From Acidobacteriota bacterium (lineage in GTDB: Bacteria > Acidobacteriota > Thermoanaerobaculia > UBA5066), in NCBI GenBank assembly GCA_016716715.1, contig JADJVE010000012.1, positions 1 to 64,000 of the forward strand: a DNA stretch of 64,000 nt. The letters run 5' to 3'. Position numbers and translations under genes: made by a program. The notes beneath the pieces are model-generated. The model worked only from the letters and a program-made list of their open reading frames with translations. It did not search any database and was not told the DNA's origin. Below are positions 18,239-27,791 of this stretch, in pieces (the stretch's first letter is position 1; each line of letters opens with the position of its first letter).

Positions 18239-18664
18239 CTATGAGCGGCGAAAGGCGCCGGAGGTCGGCTCGACGAGCTTGTGTCCGGCCAGCGTGAGCG
18301 CCGCGATCGCCTGCTTGGCGTGGGTGCGCTTGACGAGAACGTAGTCCGTGTCGAACGTCGAGAGCGCGAAGAGGCTGATCGCCGCCTCGGCGAGCGGCTT
18401 CGCGACGGACGCGAGGACGCCGATGGCGTCCAGCGGGAACGGGCCGTGGAGCTTCAGAAGCACCCAGCCGCGCTCGAGCTGGAATTCGATGCCGTCCTCG
18501 ACGTCGGCCGGGATGCGGCGCTCCTCGCACACGATCGACAGCTCGTCGGCGGTGCGCGTGATCGAGACGAAGGCCTTCCCGGCCCACGCCGGCAGGGCCG
18601 CGGACGCCGGCATGCGGCAGACCGCGTAGGTTCCGGGGACCATCGAGAACTTCAGGCCGGTCAT
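18239..18664 (-). CDS. ACT-domain protein (aspartokinase/CASTOR-like ACT)
   Basis: A 141-residue protein with two ACT-like halves: an N-terminal part ending in AFVSITRTADELSIVCEE and a C-terminal part GWVLLKLHGPFPLDAIGVLA, then ISLFALSTFDTDYVLVK. This matches small stand-alone ACT proteins related to the amino-acid-sensing domains of aspartokinase. The ligand is probably an amino acid, by family. There is no ribosome site; TACGAT at 18674-18679 lies 9 bases before the ATG. Confidence 0.82.
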   Translation of the reverse strand: MTGLKFSMVPGTYAVCRMPASAALPAWAGKAFVSITRTADELSIVCEERRIPADVEDGIEFQLERGWVLLKLHGPFPLDAIGVLASVAKPLAEAAISLFALSTFDTDYVLVKRTHAKQAIAALTLAGHKLVEPTSGAFRRS

Positions 18665-18716
18665 CGCGGGGCCATCGTAGGCCTTCCCGGCCCGCCGCGC
18701 ATACGGGCCGGGTGCA

Positions 18717-19403
18717 TCAGGCGTCGGGCGCCGGTTCGGAAGGCCGCGGCCCCATGTTGTGCTTGATGATGTCGCCCTGCGCGATGTAGATGGTCTCCTC
18801 GCCGATGTTCGTCGCGAGGTCGCCCACGCGCTCGAGGTTCCGCGAGATGCCGATAATCTCGAGGCAGGCCGTGATGAGCGACGGGTTCTCGGCCATGTAC
18901 GTGAGCAACTCGCGGATGATCGACTTGTTCTTCTCGTCGAGAAGGTCGTCCCGCTTGCAGACGGCGAGAGCGAGGGCGGCGTCGCGCCGGACGAACGCGT
19001 CGAGCGAATCCTGCAGCATCCCGCGCGCGATCTCGGCCATGTAGGGGATGTCGATCCACGGCTTGAACGGGCGGGTTTTCGCCATGCGCTCGGCCGCCTC
19101 GGCGATGTTCACGGCATGGTCGCCGATCCGCTCGAGGTCCGCGTTGATCTTCAGCGCCGAGACGAGGAGGCGGAGGTCGCCCGCGACCGGCTGCTGGGTC
19201 GCGAGCAGGTCGACCGCGCCCTCGTCGATCTTGATCTCCATCTGGTCGATGACCTTGTCGCCCTCGATCACCGAACGCGCCTTGGCCGCGTCGCCCGTGA
19301 CGAGCGCCTCGATGGCGGCCGCGATCTGGCTCTCGGCCTGCGCGCCCATCGAGATGAGCTGGCGGCGCAGCGCCTCGAGCCGTTCGGAAAAGTGTTCCTT
19401 CAT
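18717..19403 (-). CDS. phoU: Phosphate signalling protein PhoU
   Basis: A 228-residue all-helical protein with the two PhoU repeats. The metal-binding signature appears as INADLERIGDHAVNIAE in the first half and SRNLERVGDLATNIGEE in the second. PhoU links the Pst transporter to PhoR and turns off the Pho response when phosphate is plentiful (family knowledge). Its ATG overlaps the phoR stop as ATGA. It is the last gene of the seven-gene pst/pho unit. Confidence 0.95.
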   Translation of the reverse strand: MKEHFSERLEALRRQLISMGAQAESQIAAAIEALVTGDAAKARSVIEGDKVIDQMEIKIDEGAVDLLATQQPVAGDLRLLVSALKINADLERIGDHAVNIAEAAERMAKTRPFKPWIDIPYMAEIARGMLQDSLDAFVRRDAALALAVCKRDDLLDEKNKSIIRELLTYMAENPSLITACLEIIGISRNLERVGDLATNIGEETIYIAQGDIIKHNMGPRPSEPAPDA

Positions 19404-21226
19404 ATCGTCTCCTCGAGGGCGGGGGCTTCGTGCGGCGTCGTGGCCGGCAGCGAAACGGTGAAGCGGCTGCCCTTGCCGGGCTCGGACTCCACGCGGATGG
19501 ACCCGCCATGGAGGATCAGGATGTGCTTGACGATCGCGAGGCCGAGGCCCGTGCCGGGGACGGACTTCGCGCGCGACGGGTCGACGCGGTAGAAGCGCTG
19601 GAAGATCCGCGCCTGCTCCGAGCGGGGGATGCCGATTCCCCGGTCCACGACGTGGACGACGCAGGGCGCGAGCCCGTCCGGCCCCTCGGCGCCGCCCTCG
19701 GCGAGGACGTCCACGCGGCCGCCGGCGGGGGAGAACTTCACGGCGTTGTCGACGAGGTTCCGGAACACCTGTGCGAGCCGGCGCCGGTCGCCCGAGACGG
19801 CGAGCGCTTCGGGCGTGGAGACGGCGACGGTCACGTTGCGCGCCTCGGCGGCGGACTGCAGGTCGCGGACGACGGACGTCAGGAGTGACTTGATCGCGAT
19901 GCGCTCGGGCTGCAGCATGACCGCGCCCGACTCGATCTGCGAGAGGTCCGTCAGGTCGGAGACGAGGGCTTCCATCTCGGAGGACTGCCTCTCGAGGATG
20001 CCGAGAAGGCGCGCGATGTCGGCGGGCAGCTCGTCCTCGCCCGCGAGCGTCTCGACGGCCGCGCGGATGGCGGCGATGGGCGTCCGCAGCTCGTGCGAGA
20101 CGTCCGACACGAAGCGCCGCCGCATCGTCTCCATCTGCTCGCGCTCCGTCACGTCCCTCACGAGGCCGATCGCGGCGGGCTCGCCGTGGGCGTCGCGGTG
20201 GGGGACCGAGCGGACGGTGATCTCGAGGATCTGCTCGGGCGTCAGCTCGCCGCCGAAGCGCAGGACGGCGGAGGACGGCGCGGCCTCGGACGAGGCCGCG
20301 GCCACGCCGGCCTCGAAGAGGTGCAGCGCGTCGGGGTGGCGGACGAGGTCGACGAGCGCCGCGCGGGGCGCGCCCGCGGGCACGTGGAAGAGCGCGAGGG
20401 CGGCCGGGTTCGCGTCGAGGAGGGCGAGAGAGCGGTCCACGACGAGGAGGCCGACGGGCACCTGCTCGAAGACGGTGCGGGCGAGGAGGCGCGCCTTCTC
20501 GCTGCCCGCGCGCTCGGCCGAGACGAGCTGCGCGAATCGCGCGAGGGCGACGTAGACCTCCTGAGTCTCTTCCGAGCCGCCCTCCGGAGGCGCCGGGTGG
20601 CGGCCGGCCGCGGCCTCGGCGACGCCGGCGCGCACGCGCTCGAGCGCGCGCGCGTGACTCTGCCGGATGAACGTCACGACGAGGCCGACCAAAAGGCCGG
20701 CGAGGACGGAAATCTGCGTGAGCGTCCGCCGGAAGGGCGCTTCGAGGGAGTCGAGGTCGTTCTGGCTGATCGCCAGCCGGACGTAGCCGACCGGGCTCGC
20801 CTCCTCGCCGACGCGCCGGGCGACGTAGACGAAAGGCTCGAGGACGGTCGCCGACCGCCGCTCGCCGAAGCCGACGAGGTCCCGGCGGGCCGCGGCGATC
20901 TCGGGGCGCGAGCCGTGGTTCTCCACCGTGGCGACCTGGTCGGCCTCGACCTCGCTGTCGGCGAGGACCGTGCCGTCTCCCTCCACGAGCGTGAGCCGCG
21001 CTCCGGCCTGGCGCGCGGCGAGGCGGACGCGATCCGTGGGGGCGATTCGAGACCTCAGGTCGGCCTCGAACTCGGGAACGAGACGGTCCAGCTTCGCGAC
21101 GAGCTCGCTCCGGCCGCGCTCGCGCACGGCGCCGTCGAGGACGCGCCCGAGGATGAGCGCGAACAGCACGCCCAGAACGAGGCCGGCGAGCGCGGGCAGG
21201 GCCGCGCGGCGGAAGAAGCGGCTCAT
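19400..21226 (-). CDS. phoR: Phosphate-responsive sensor histidine kinase PhoR
   Basis: A 608-residue kinase. There is an N-terminal membrane helix (LPALAGLVLGVLFALILG), an extracytoplasmic segment of about 140 residues, a second helix near 175-195 and a PAS domain near 250-360. The H-box is FVSDVSHELRTPIAAI near residue 380, followed by N (NLVDNAVKFSP) and G (GTGLGLAIVKH) boxes. The sizeable extracytoplasmic segment is larger than in E. coli PhoR. The identity rests on domain order plus its place between phoB and phoU. Start and stop overlap both neighbours as ATGA. Confidence 0.93.
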   Translation of the reverse strand: MSRFFRRAALPALAGLVLGVLFALILGRVLDGAVRERGRSELVAKLDRLVPEFEADLRSRIAPTDRVRLAARQAGARLTLVEGDGTVLADSEVEADQVATVENHGSRPEIAAARRDLVGFGERRSATVLEPFVYVARRVGEEASPVGYVRLAISQNDLDSLEAPFRRTLTQISVLAGLLVGLVVTFIRQSHARALERVRAGVAEAAAGRHPAPPEGGSEETQEVYVALARFAQLVSAERAGSEKARLLARTVFEQVPVGLLVVDRSLALLDANPAALALFHVPAGAPRAALVDLVRHPDALHLFEAGVAAASSEAAPSSAVLRFGGELTPEQILEITVRSVPHRDAHGEPAAIGLVRDVTEREQMETMRRRFVSDVSHELRTPIAAIRAAVETLAGEDELPADIARLLGILERQSSEMEALVSDLTDLSQIESGAVMLQPERIAIKSLLTSVVRDLQSAAEARNVTVAVSTPEALAVSGDRRRLAQVFRNLVDNAVKFSPAGGRVDVLAEGGAEGPDGLAPCVVHVVDRGIGIPRSEQARIFQRFYRVDPSRAKSVPGTGLGLAIVKHILILHGGSIRVESEPGKGSRFTVSLPATTPHEAPALEETI

Positions 21227-21917
21227 TTCGGGAACTTGTACCCCACGCCGACGACGGTCTCGATGACGTCGTCGCCGATCTTCTTGCGCAGCGAGCGGAC
21301 GTGGACGTCGACGGTGCGCGTTTCGATGTCGGCCGCATAGTCCCAGAGGCGCGAGAGGATCGTCTCCCGCGACACGACGCGTCCGCCGCTCCGGATCAGG
21401 AGCCAGAGCAGGTCAAACTCCTTCTTCGTGAGGTGGACCTGCTGCCCGCGGACTTCCACGGTGTGGCGGGCCCGGTCGATTTTCAGCCGCCCGTCTTCGA
21501 AGACGTCGTCCGGCGACTCCGGGGACGCGGCCCGCCGCAGGTGAGCGGCGATGCGGGCGAGGAGCTCCTTCATCGAGAACGGCTTCGTGACGTAGTCGTC
21601 CGCCCCCAGCTCGAAGCCGAGCAGCTTGTCGCGCTCCTCGGCGCGCGCCGTGAGCATGAGGATCGGGATCCGGCGGGTCTCCTCGTGCTTCTTCAGCTCG
21701 CGGCAGATCGTGAGACCGTCCACGTCGGGCAGGTTCAGGTCGAGAACGACGAGGTCCGGCGGGCGGACGAGCAGCTCGTCCATCGCGACGAGGCCGCCCG
21801 CGTAGCGCTCGACCTCGTACCGGCCTTCCTTCTTGAGGTTGTACGTGAGCGTGAACGCGAGATCGTCGTCGTCTTCCACGACCGCGATCCGGGGTCGCGC
21901 GGGGCCGGGCGCGGGCT

Positions 21918-21921
<4 letters not shown>
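21223..21921 (-). CDS. phoB: Phosphate regulon response regulator PhoB
   Basis: A 232-residue OmpR-family regulator. The receiver domain has the acidic pocket in VVEDDDD, the phosphoacceptor Asp in LVVLDLNLPD and Lys in YVTKPFS. The C-terminal winged helix ends in RTVDVHVRSLRKKIG and VVGVGYKF. The start is GTG 21921, overlapping the pstB stop as GTGA, with GGGAGG upstream inside pstB. It is expected to bind Pho boxes in front of pstS and other phosphate genes. Confidence 0.95.
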
Positions 21922-22757
<836 letters not shown>

Positions 22758-22773
22758 TGTCTCGCGTTGCTCC

Positions 22774-24393
22774 TCAGAACGTGGAGGACTTGAGCTTCTT
22801 GCGGAGGACGTTGCGGATGAGGATCGCCGTGAGGTTGAGGGCCACGACGATCACGAGGAGAAGGATCGTCGTCGTGTAGACCATCGGGATGGCCGCCTCG
22901 ACGTTCGGGCTCTGAAACCCGACGTCGTAGAGGTGGAAGCCGAGGTGCATGATCTTTCGCTCGAGGTGGAGGTACGGGAAGATGCCGTCGACCGGCAGGT
23001 TGGGCGCGAGCTTGACGACGCCCACGATCATGAGCGGAGCCACCTCGCCCGTGCCGCGGGCCATCGCGAGGATCAGCCCCGTCAGGATGCCGGGCGCGGC
23101 GGCGGGGAGGACGACGCGCCACGTCGTCTGCCATTTCGTGGCGCCGAGCGCGAGCGACGCGTGGCGCATCCCGGCCGGAACGGCGGCGAGAGCCTCCTCG
23201 GTCGAGACGACGACGACGGGAATCGTGAGGATCGCGAGCGTCATCGCGCACCAGAGGATGCCGCCGGTGCCGAACGTCGGAGTCGGGAGCGCTTCCGAGA
23301 AGAAGAGCTTGTCGACCTGGCCTCCGATTCCGTAGACGAAGAAGCCGAGGCCGAAGATGCCGAACACGATCGACGGAACGCCCGCGAGGTTGTTGACCGC
23401 GATCCGGACGATGCGCACGAGCCGGCCCTGCCTCGCGTACTCGCGCAGGTATAGAGCCGCGACGACTCCGAGCGGAACCGAAACGGCGGTCATGAGGACG
23501 ACCATGAGGATCGTGCCGAAGATCGCGGGGAAGACGCCCCCTTCGGTGTTGGATTCCCGGGGCTCGTCGGCCACGAATTCGGCGAGGCGCGCGCCATACA
23601 CTCGGACCTTGCCGAAAAGCGAGAGGTCGTTCGGCGTCACGATCCGCACGATGTCCCGCACGGGCGTCGACTTGGCCTTGCCCTGCGCGTCGATGAGGAC
23701 CGCCGTGGTGGCGCTCAGGTCCCTGCGTTCGTTCTCGAGGCGCTCGCGCAGAGCCTCGTAGCGGCGCTTGAGCTCGCTGATGCGGCTCTCGGTGGTCTGG
23801 CGGACGCGCGCGAGGTCGGGTGCTTGCGCGAGCTCGGCGCGGCGCAGGACGAGGCGCTGCTTCTCGAGCTCGGTGTTGATGGCGCCGACGTCCCTCTTCT
23901 CGACCTCGCGATTCGCGTTGTACCGGGGACGGATCTCGGACTGGAGGCGCCGAAGGCGTTCGAGGCCCGCGGCGTCGCCCGTGGCGACGACCCGCTCCCC
24001 GACGCGGATCTCCTTGAGGAAGCCGTGGAAGTTCCCGTACTCCTGCCGCTCGACGAGGAGCGCGTTCGCCGGGGTTTCGCTCTTCACGACGTCGGGCTCG
24101 TCGATCCACTTGAAGTCCAGCCCGTTAAGGTCGCGGTTGCCGATCTTCACGCGGATCCGCTGGGCGGCGTCCTTGCGGTCGGGCATCGGCTCCACCGTGA
24201 GGATCTCGCCGAGCCAGCGCTTGCCGTCCTTCGTCTCGATCAGGGTCAGCGGGCGCGGCCAGAACGAGCCGAGGCCGCGGGCCGCGACGAGGAAGAGCAG
24301 GCCGCCGATGAGGATGAGGGAGACCGCGAGGCCGGCCCCGGCGAGCCAGATCATGGGCTCGCCCTTCTTGAAGAGAAAGCTCCGCACCGACAT
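22774..24393 (-). CDS. pstA: Phosphate ABC transporter permease PstA, with large extracytoplasmic insert
   Basis: A 539-residue protein, much longer than E. coli PstA (about 296). After the first membrane helix there is an insert of about 230 residues that includes a predicted coiled coil (RPRYNANREVEKRDVGAINT, continuing through KRRYEALRERLENERRD). The permease core follows, with the EAA-type loop around ASLALGATKWQTTWRVVLPA. The start ATG 24393 shares one base with the pstC stop (TGATG). Large inserts of this kind are known in some proteobacterial PstA proteins; the role of this one is unknown. Confidence 0.93.
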   Translation of the reverse strand: MSVRSFLFKKGEPMIWLAGAGLAVSLILIGGLLFLVAARGLGSFWPRPLTLIETKDGKRWLGEILTVEPMPDRKDAAQRIRVKIGNRDLNGLDFKWIDEPDVVKSETPANALLVERQEYGNFHGFLKEIRVGERVVATGDAAGLERLRRLQSEIRPRYNANREVEKRDVGAINTELEKQRLVLRRAELAQAPDLARVRQTTESRISELKRRYEALRERLENERRDLSATTAVLIDAQGKAKSTPVRDIVRIVTPNDLSLFGKVRVYGARLAEFVADEPRESNTEGGVFPAIFGTILMVVLMTAVSVPLGVVAALYLREYARQGRLVRIVRIAVNNLAGVPSIVFGIFGLGFFVYGIGGQVDKLFFSEALPTPTFGTGGILWCAMTLAILTIPVVVVSTEEALAAVPAGMRHASLALGATKWQTTWRVVLPAAAPGILTGLILAMARGTGEVAPLMIVGVVKLAPNLPVDGIFPYLHLERKIMHLGFHLYDVGFQSPNVEAAIPMVYTTTILLLVIVVALNLTAILIRNVLRKKLKSSTF

Positions 24394-26579
24394 CAGATCA
24401 CCGTGTACTTCTTGCGGAGGCGCTGACGGAGGATTTCCGCCAGAGTGTTCACGACGAACGTGATGACGAAGAGGAGCAGCGCCGCGAGGAAGAGGACCCG
24501 GTAGAGCGTCCCCCCGAACGGGGCCTCCGAGATCTCCACGGCGATGTTCGCCGAGAGCGTGCGCATCCCGTTGAAGATCGACCATTCCATGACGGGCGTG
24601 TTGCCCGTGGCCATGAGGACGATCATCGTTTCGCCGACCGCCCGCCCGAAGCCGATCATCACGGCCGAGAAGATGCCCGCGGAAGCCGTCGGGAGGATGA
24701 CGCGCACCGCCGTCTGCCACTCCGAGGCTCCGAGCGCGAGCGACGCGGCGCGGAGGTGCTCGGGCACGCTCGAGAGGGCGTCCTCCGAGATCGTGAAGAT
24801 GATCGGGATGACGGCGAAGCCCATCGCGAACGCGATGACGAGGCTGTTGCGGGCGTCGTACTTGAGGCCCGCCGCCGAGAGGAGCCAGGCCTTGAAGTCG
24901 CCGTGGAAGGCGACGTTCTCGATCAGCGGCCCGGCGAGGCTCGAGAACCAGACCGCGGCGAGCGCGAGGGGAATGATCACGAGGAGCTCGCGGCCGCCGT
25001 GCAGGCGCTGGTGGAGGCGCGGGGGCAGGGCCTGGATCGCGAGGACGCCCGCGAGAACGAAAAGCGGGATCATCGGGAACAGAAGCAGCGTCGCGAGCGT
25101 CGACCGCTGGATCACGGGAGCGAGCCAGAGACCCGCGAGGAAGCCGAGGACGACGGACGGAAGGCCCGCCATGATCTCGACCACGGGCTTCACGAGGCGC
25201 TTGACCGCCGGCGTCGCGAACGCCGCCGTGTAGAACGCCGCGGCGAGCGCGACGGGGACGGCGAAGAGCAGCGCGTAGAAAGTGCCCTTGAGCGTCCCGA
25301 AGATGAGCGGCGTGAGCGACAGCTTGGATTCGAAGTCGTCCGTGCCGCCGGTCGACTGCCAGGTGTACTCGGGCTGGTCGTATCCCTCGTAGAGGACCTT
25401 GCCGAAGAGCGCCTTCCACGAAATCGCGGGATGTGGGGCGTCCAGCGCGAACTCCGAGAGCCCCGCGGCGGTGATGGCGAGGACGCCGTCGCCCTTCGGC
25501 GACGTCGCGAGCGCCGCAACGGGCGCTCCGGCGGAAGCGCTGGCGAGCGTGCGCTGGTTCGTGGCGAAGTAGGCGGTCACGCGTCCGGAGGCGTCGCCGG
25601 CCAGGAACGTCTTCCCGCGCGGGGAGACCGAGAGCGCGGTGACCGCCGCGGACATGGGCTCGAAGCGCCGGACGGCCTTGAGGACGCGCGTCTCCGACCC
25701 TTCGCTCTCGCGAATCCGGAGGAGGCCCGCGATGCGTCCCTTCGCGTCGCCCGCGATCAGAGACTGCCCGCCGATGAGCGCCTCGAGCGCCGTCACGGGG
25801 GCCGGATCCGAAGGCCAGAGGGCGACCGACTCCTGCCGGACGGGAGAGGCTGGTTCCGCGAGCGAAAACGCGACGACCTGCCCGCCCTCCGTCCCCACGC
25901 ACAGGAGGCCGCCGTCGTCGAGAAACGCGAGGGCTGAAACCTTGTCGTCCTTCAACGCGGCCGAGAGGTCGACGATGTGCGGGCCGTCGTCGGACCCCAC
26001 GCCGAGGGCGAGGGAGCCCGGTTCCGGGGAGGCCGCGACGAGGAAACCGCCCGAGCTTCTCTGCCACACGGCCACGCGGCTCGCGGGCCGGCCGGCGGGG
26101 TCGAGCGGGAAGAAGCCGTGGGACTCGAACGTGAAGTCGACGGCTCGTTTTCCGGAGTCGAACGAAGTCTGCCAGCGCGCGCTCGCCGCCAGGACGGAGC
26201 CGTCCGAGAGGCCGAGCGCGTAATCGTCCTTGAACGTCCGGGCGGCGGCTGTGATGCGCCGCCCCTCGAGGCCCGCGACCGGGATCGACTTGCGGACCGC
26301 CTTCGTCTCGAGATCGACGACGCGGACGGTCCCATCCGGCAACACCGCCTCGGCGCCGTCGAGGTATTCGTTCAGGCCTGCCGCGAGGGCCGGACCCGCG
26401 ATCGAGGCCCCCATCGAACGAGATGCGGCGAGCGACGGGGCCCGGAACAGCGGCAGGCTCTCCGAGAAGATCAGCCCGAAGATCAGGACGAGGCTCCCGA
26501 TCATCAGGAGTCCGCCCGCGCTGATCGCGAAGCTCGCCGCCCGGTCGCTGGTCCGGGTCCAGAAGCGCCGGGTGTTCAC
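24393..26579 (-). CDS. pstC: Phosphate ABC transporter permease PstC, with propeller-like extracytoplasmic domain
   Basis: A 728-residue protein. One membrane helix near residues 18-40 is followed by about 350 residues of short repeated beta-type segments (ALGLSDGSVLAA, GLLCVGTEGGQVVAFSL, TFLAGDASGRVTAYF), which look like a WD40-type beta-propeller. The permease core with ASLALGASEWQTAVRVILPT follows. The start is GTG 26579, overlapping the pstS stop as TAGTG. Similar enlarged PstC proteins occur in other bacteria; here the insert is complete and in frame. Confidence 0.93.
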   Translation of the reverse strand: MNTRRFWTRTSDRAASFAISAGGLLMIGSLVLIFGLIFSESLPLFRAPSLAASRSMGASIAGPALAAGLNEYLDGAEAVLPDGTVRVVDLETKAVRKSIPVAGLEGRRITAAARTFKDDYALGLSDGSVLAASARWQTSFDSGKRAVDFTFESHGFFPLDPAGRPASRVAVWQRSSGGFLVAASPEPGSLALGVGSDDGPHIVDLSAALKDDKVSALAFLDDGGLLCVGTEGGQVVAFSLAEPASPVRQESVALWPSDPAPVTALEALIGGQSLIAGDAKGRIAGLLRIRESEGSETRVLKAVRRFEPMSAAVTALSVSPRGKTFLAGDASGRVTAYFATNQRTLASASAGAPVAALATSPKGDGVLAITAAGLSEFALDAPHPAISWKALFGKVLYEGYDQPEYTWQSTGGTDDFESKLSLTPLIFGTLKGTFYALLFAVPVALAAAFYTAAFATPAVKRLVKPVVEIMAGLPSVVLGFLAGLWLAPVIQRSTLATLLLFPMIPLFVLAGVLAIQALPPRLHQRLHGGRELLVIIPLALAAVWFSSLAGPLIENVAFHGDFKAWLLSAAGLKYDARNSLVIAFAMGFAVIPIIFTISEDALSSVPEHLRAASLALGASEWQTAVRVILPTASAGIFSAVMIGFGRAVGETMIVLMATGNTPVMEWSIFNGMRTLSANIAVEISEAPFGGTLYRVLFLAALLLFVITFVVNTLAEILRQRLRKKYTVI

Positions 26580-27547
26580 TACTTGAGCTTCGCGCTCTCG
26601 TCCGCGACGGTCTTCGCGGGCATCGGGAAGAAGCCGTCCTTGACGACGATCTCCTGGCCTTCCTTCGAGAGGACGAAGGCGAGAAATTCCCGCGTGAGCG
26701 GATCGAGCGCCTTGTTCGGGGCCTTGTTCACGTACACGTAGAGATACCGCGAGATGGGGTACTTGCCTGCGAGAACGTTCTCGTACGACTCGCCGTAGTA
26801 CTCGCCGCCCGCCTTCTCCGCGAGCTTGACCGCCTTGACGCCCGACGTCGTGTAGCCGACGCCCGAGTAACCGATCGCGTACTTGTCCTCGGCCACGCCC
26901 TGGACGACGGATGAGGAGCCCGGCTGCTCCTTGACGCTGTTCTTGTAGTCGCCCTTGGCGAGCGCGTGCTCCTTGAAGTAGCCGTAGGTGCCCGAGGCCG
27001 AGTTGCGGCCGAAGAGGGAGATGGGCTTGGACGCCCAGTCGCCCGTCAGGCCGAGGTCGCCCCAGGTCTTCATGTCCTTCCCGCCGCGGCGACGCGTGGA
27101 CGAGAAGACGCCGTCCACCTGCTGGAGCGTGAGCTTCTCGATTGGGTTGTCCTTGTTCACGTAGACGGCGAGGCCGTCGAGCGCGACCCGCACGACCGTC
27201 GGCTTGTAGCCGTACTTCGCCTCGAACTTGTCCTTTTCGCCCCCCGTCATCTCGCGGGACATCGGGCCGAGCTGGGACGTGCCCTCGATCAGCGCGGGCG
27301 GGGCCGTCGAGGAGCCCTTGCCCTCGATCTGGATGTTGACGTTCGGATAGGCCTTCTTGAAGCCTTCCGCCCAGTACGTCATGAGGTTGTTGAGCGTGTC
27401 CGAGCCGATGGAGTTCAGGTTGCCCGAAACCCCGGACGCGCGCTTGTAGGCGGGGATCGCGGCGTCGACCTTGACGGTCTCGGCCAGAACGGTGGTGGAC
27501 AGGGCGAGAGCGAGGGCTCCGACGGCGGCCTTCTTCACAGAGTTCAT
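26579..27547 (-). CDS. pstS: Periplasmic phosphate-binding protein PstS
   Basis: A 322-residue exported binding protein with a signal peptide cut near VLAETV. Phosphate-binding segments are visible as GSDTLNNLMTYW, GKGSSTAPPAL and GRNSASGTYGYF. It delivers phosphate to PstC/PstA and is the first gene of the operon. The start is ATG 27547, with GGAGGAAC eight to ten bases upstream. A candidate Pho box lies about 76 bases upstream. Confidence 0.95.
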   Translation of the reverse strand: MNSVKKAAVGALALALSTTVLAETVKVDAAIPAYKRASGVSGNLNSIGSDTLNNLMTYWAEGFKKAYPNVNIQIEGKGSSTAPPALIEGTSQLGPMSREMTGGEKDKFEAKYGYKPTVVRVALDGLAVYVNKDNPIEKLTLQQVDGVFSSTRRRGGKDMKTWGDLGLTGDWASKPISLFGRNSASGTYGYFKEHALAKGDYKNSVKEQPGSSSVVQGVAEDKYAIGYSGVGYTTSGVKAVKLAEKAGGEYYGESYENVLAGKYPISRYLYVYVNKAPNKALDPLTREFLAFVLSKEGQEIVVKDGFFPMPAKTVADESAKLK

Positions 27548-27622
27548 CGTTTGTTCCTCCTCAGAAGTTGCTTCAAGACGCGCGGAGTCTTCCCGGAAGG
27601 CGACGGGACGATGTGTGAACGA

Positions 27623-27640
27623 TGTTAATTCCTCGTGAAG
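27623..27640 (-). promoter_or_regulatory. Candidate Pho box in front of pstS
   Basis: Read on the minus strand, CTTCACG-agga-ATTAACA is a pair of 7-base half sites 11 bases apart, as in PhoB sites, followed by a further TTCACAC. The first half resembles the elements found upstream of the porin and TonB receptor genes. The rest of the 244-base gap between pstS and the porin shows no gene. Confidence 0.45.
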
Positions 27641-27694
27641 GCACACGCACGCCCGGCGTAACACGTTGATCGCCCCTCTCTTCACCTTCCAAGA

Positions 27695-27717
27695 AGAATC
27701 TTTACACGGACTCCATG
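27695..27717 (+). promoter_or_regulatory. Candidate Pho box in front of the porin gene
   Basis: GAATCTTTACA at 27696-27706 is identical over 11 bases to 30244-30254 upstream of the TonB receptor. It forms CTTTACA-cgga-CTCCATG, a 7-4-7 layout. It lies about 86 bases before the porin ATG. Binding by PhoB is inferred from spacing and context. Confidence 0.4.
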
Positions 27718-27791
27718 TGGCAACCGCGCCTCCTTTACGACCTCCGCCGACAGTTCCGCGTCGTCAGAGACACGCGACAAGGAGGAATTCG

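Noticed and set aside
18712..18720. Fifth TGCATCAGG copy
   Set aside because: It overlaps the phoU stop on the plus strand and has no gene start behind it, so it is probably chance.
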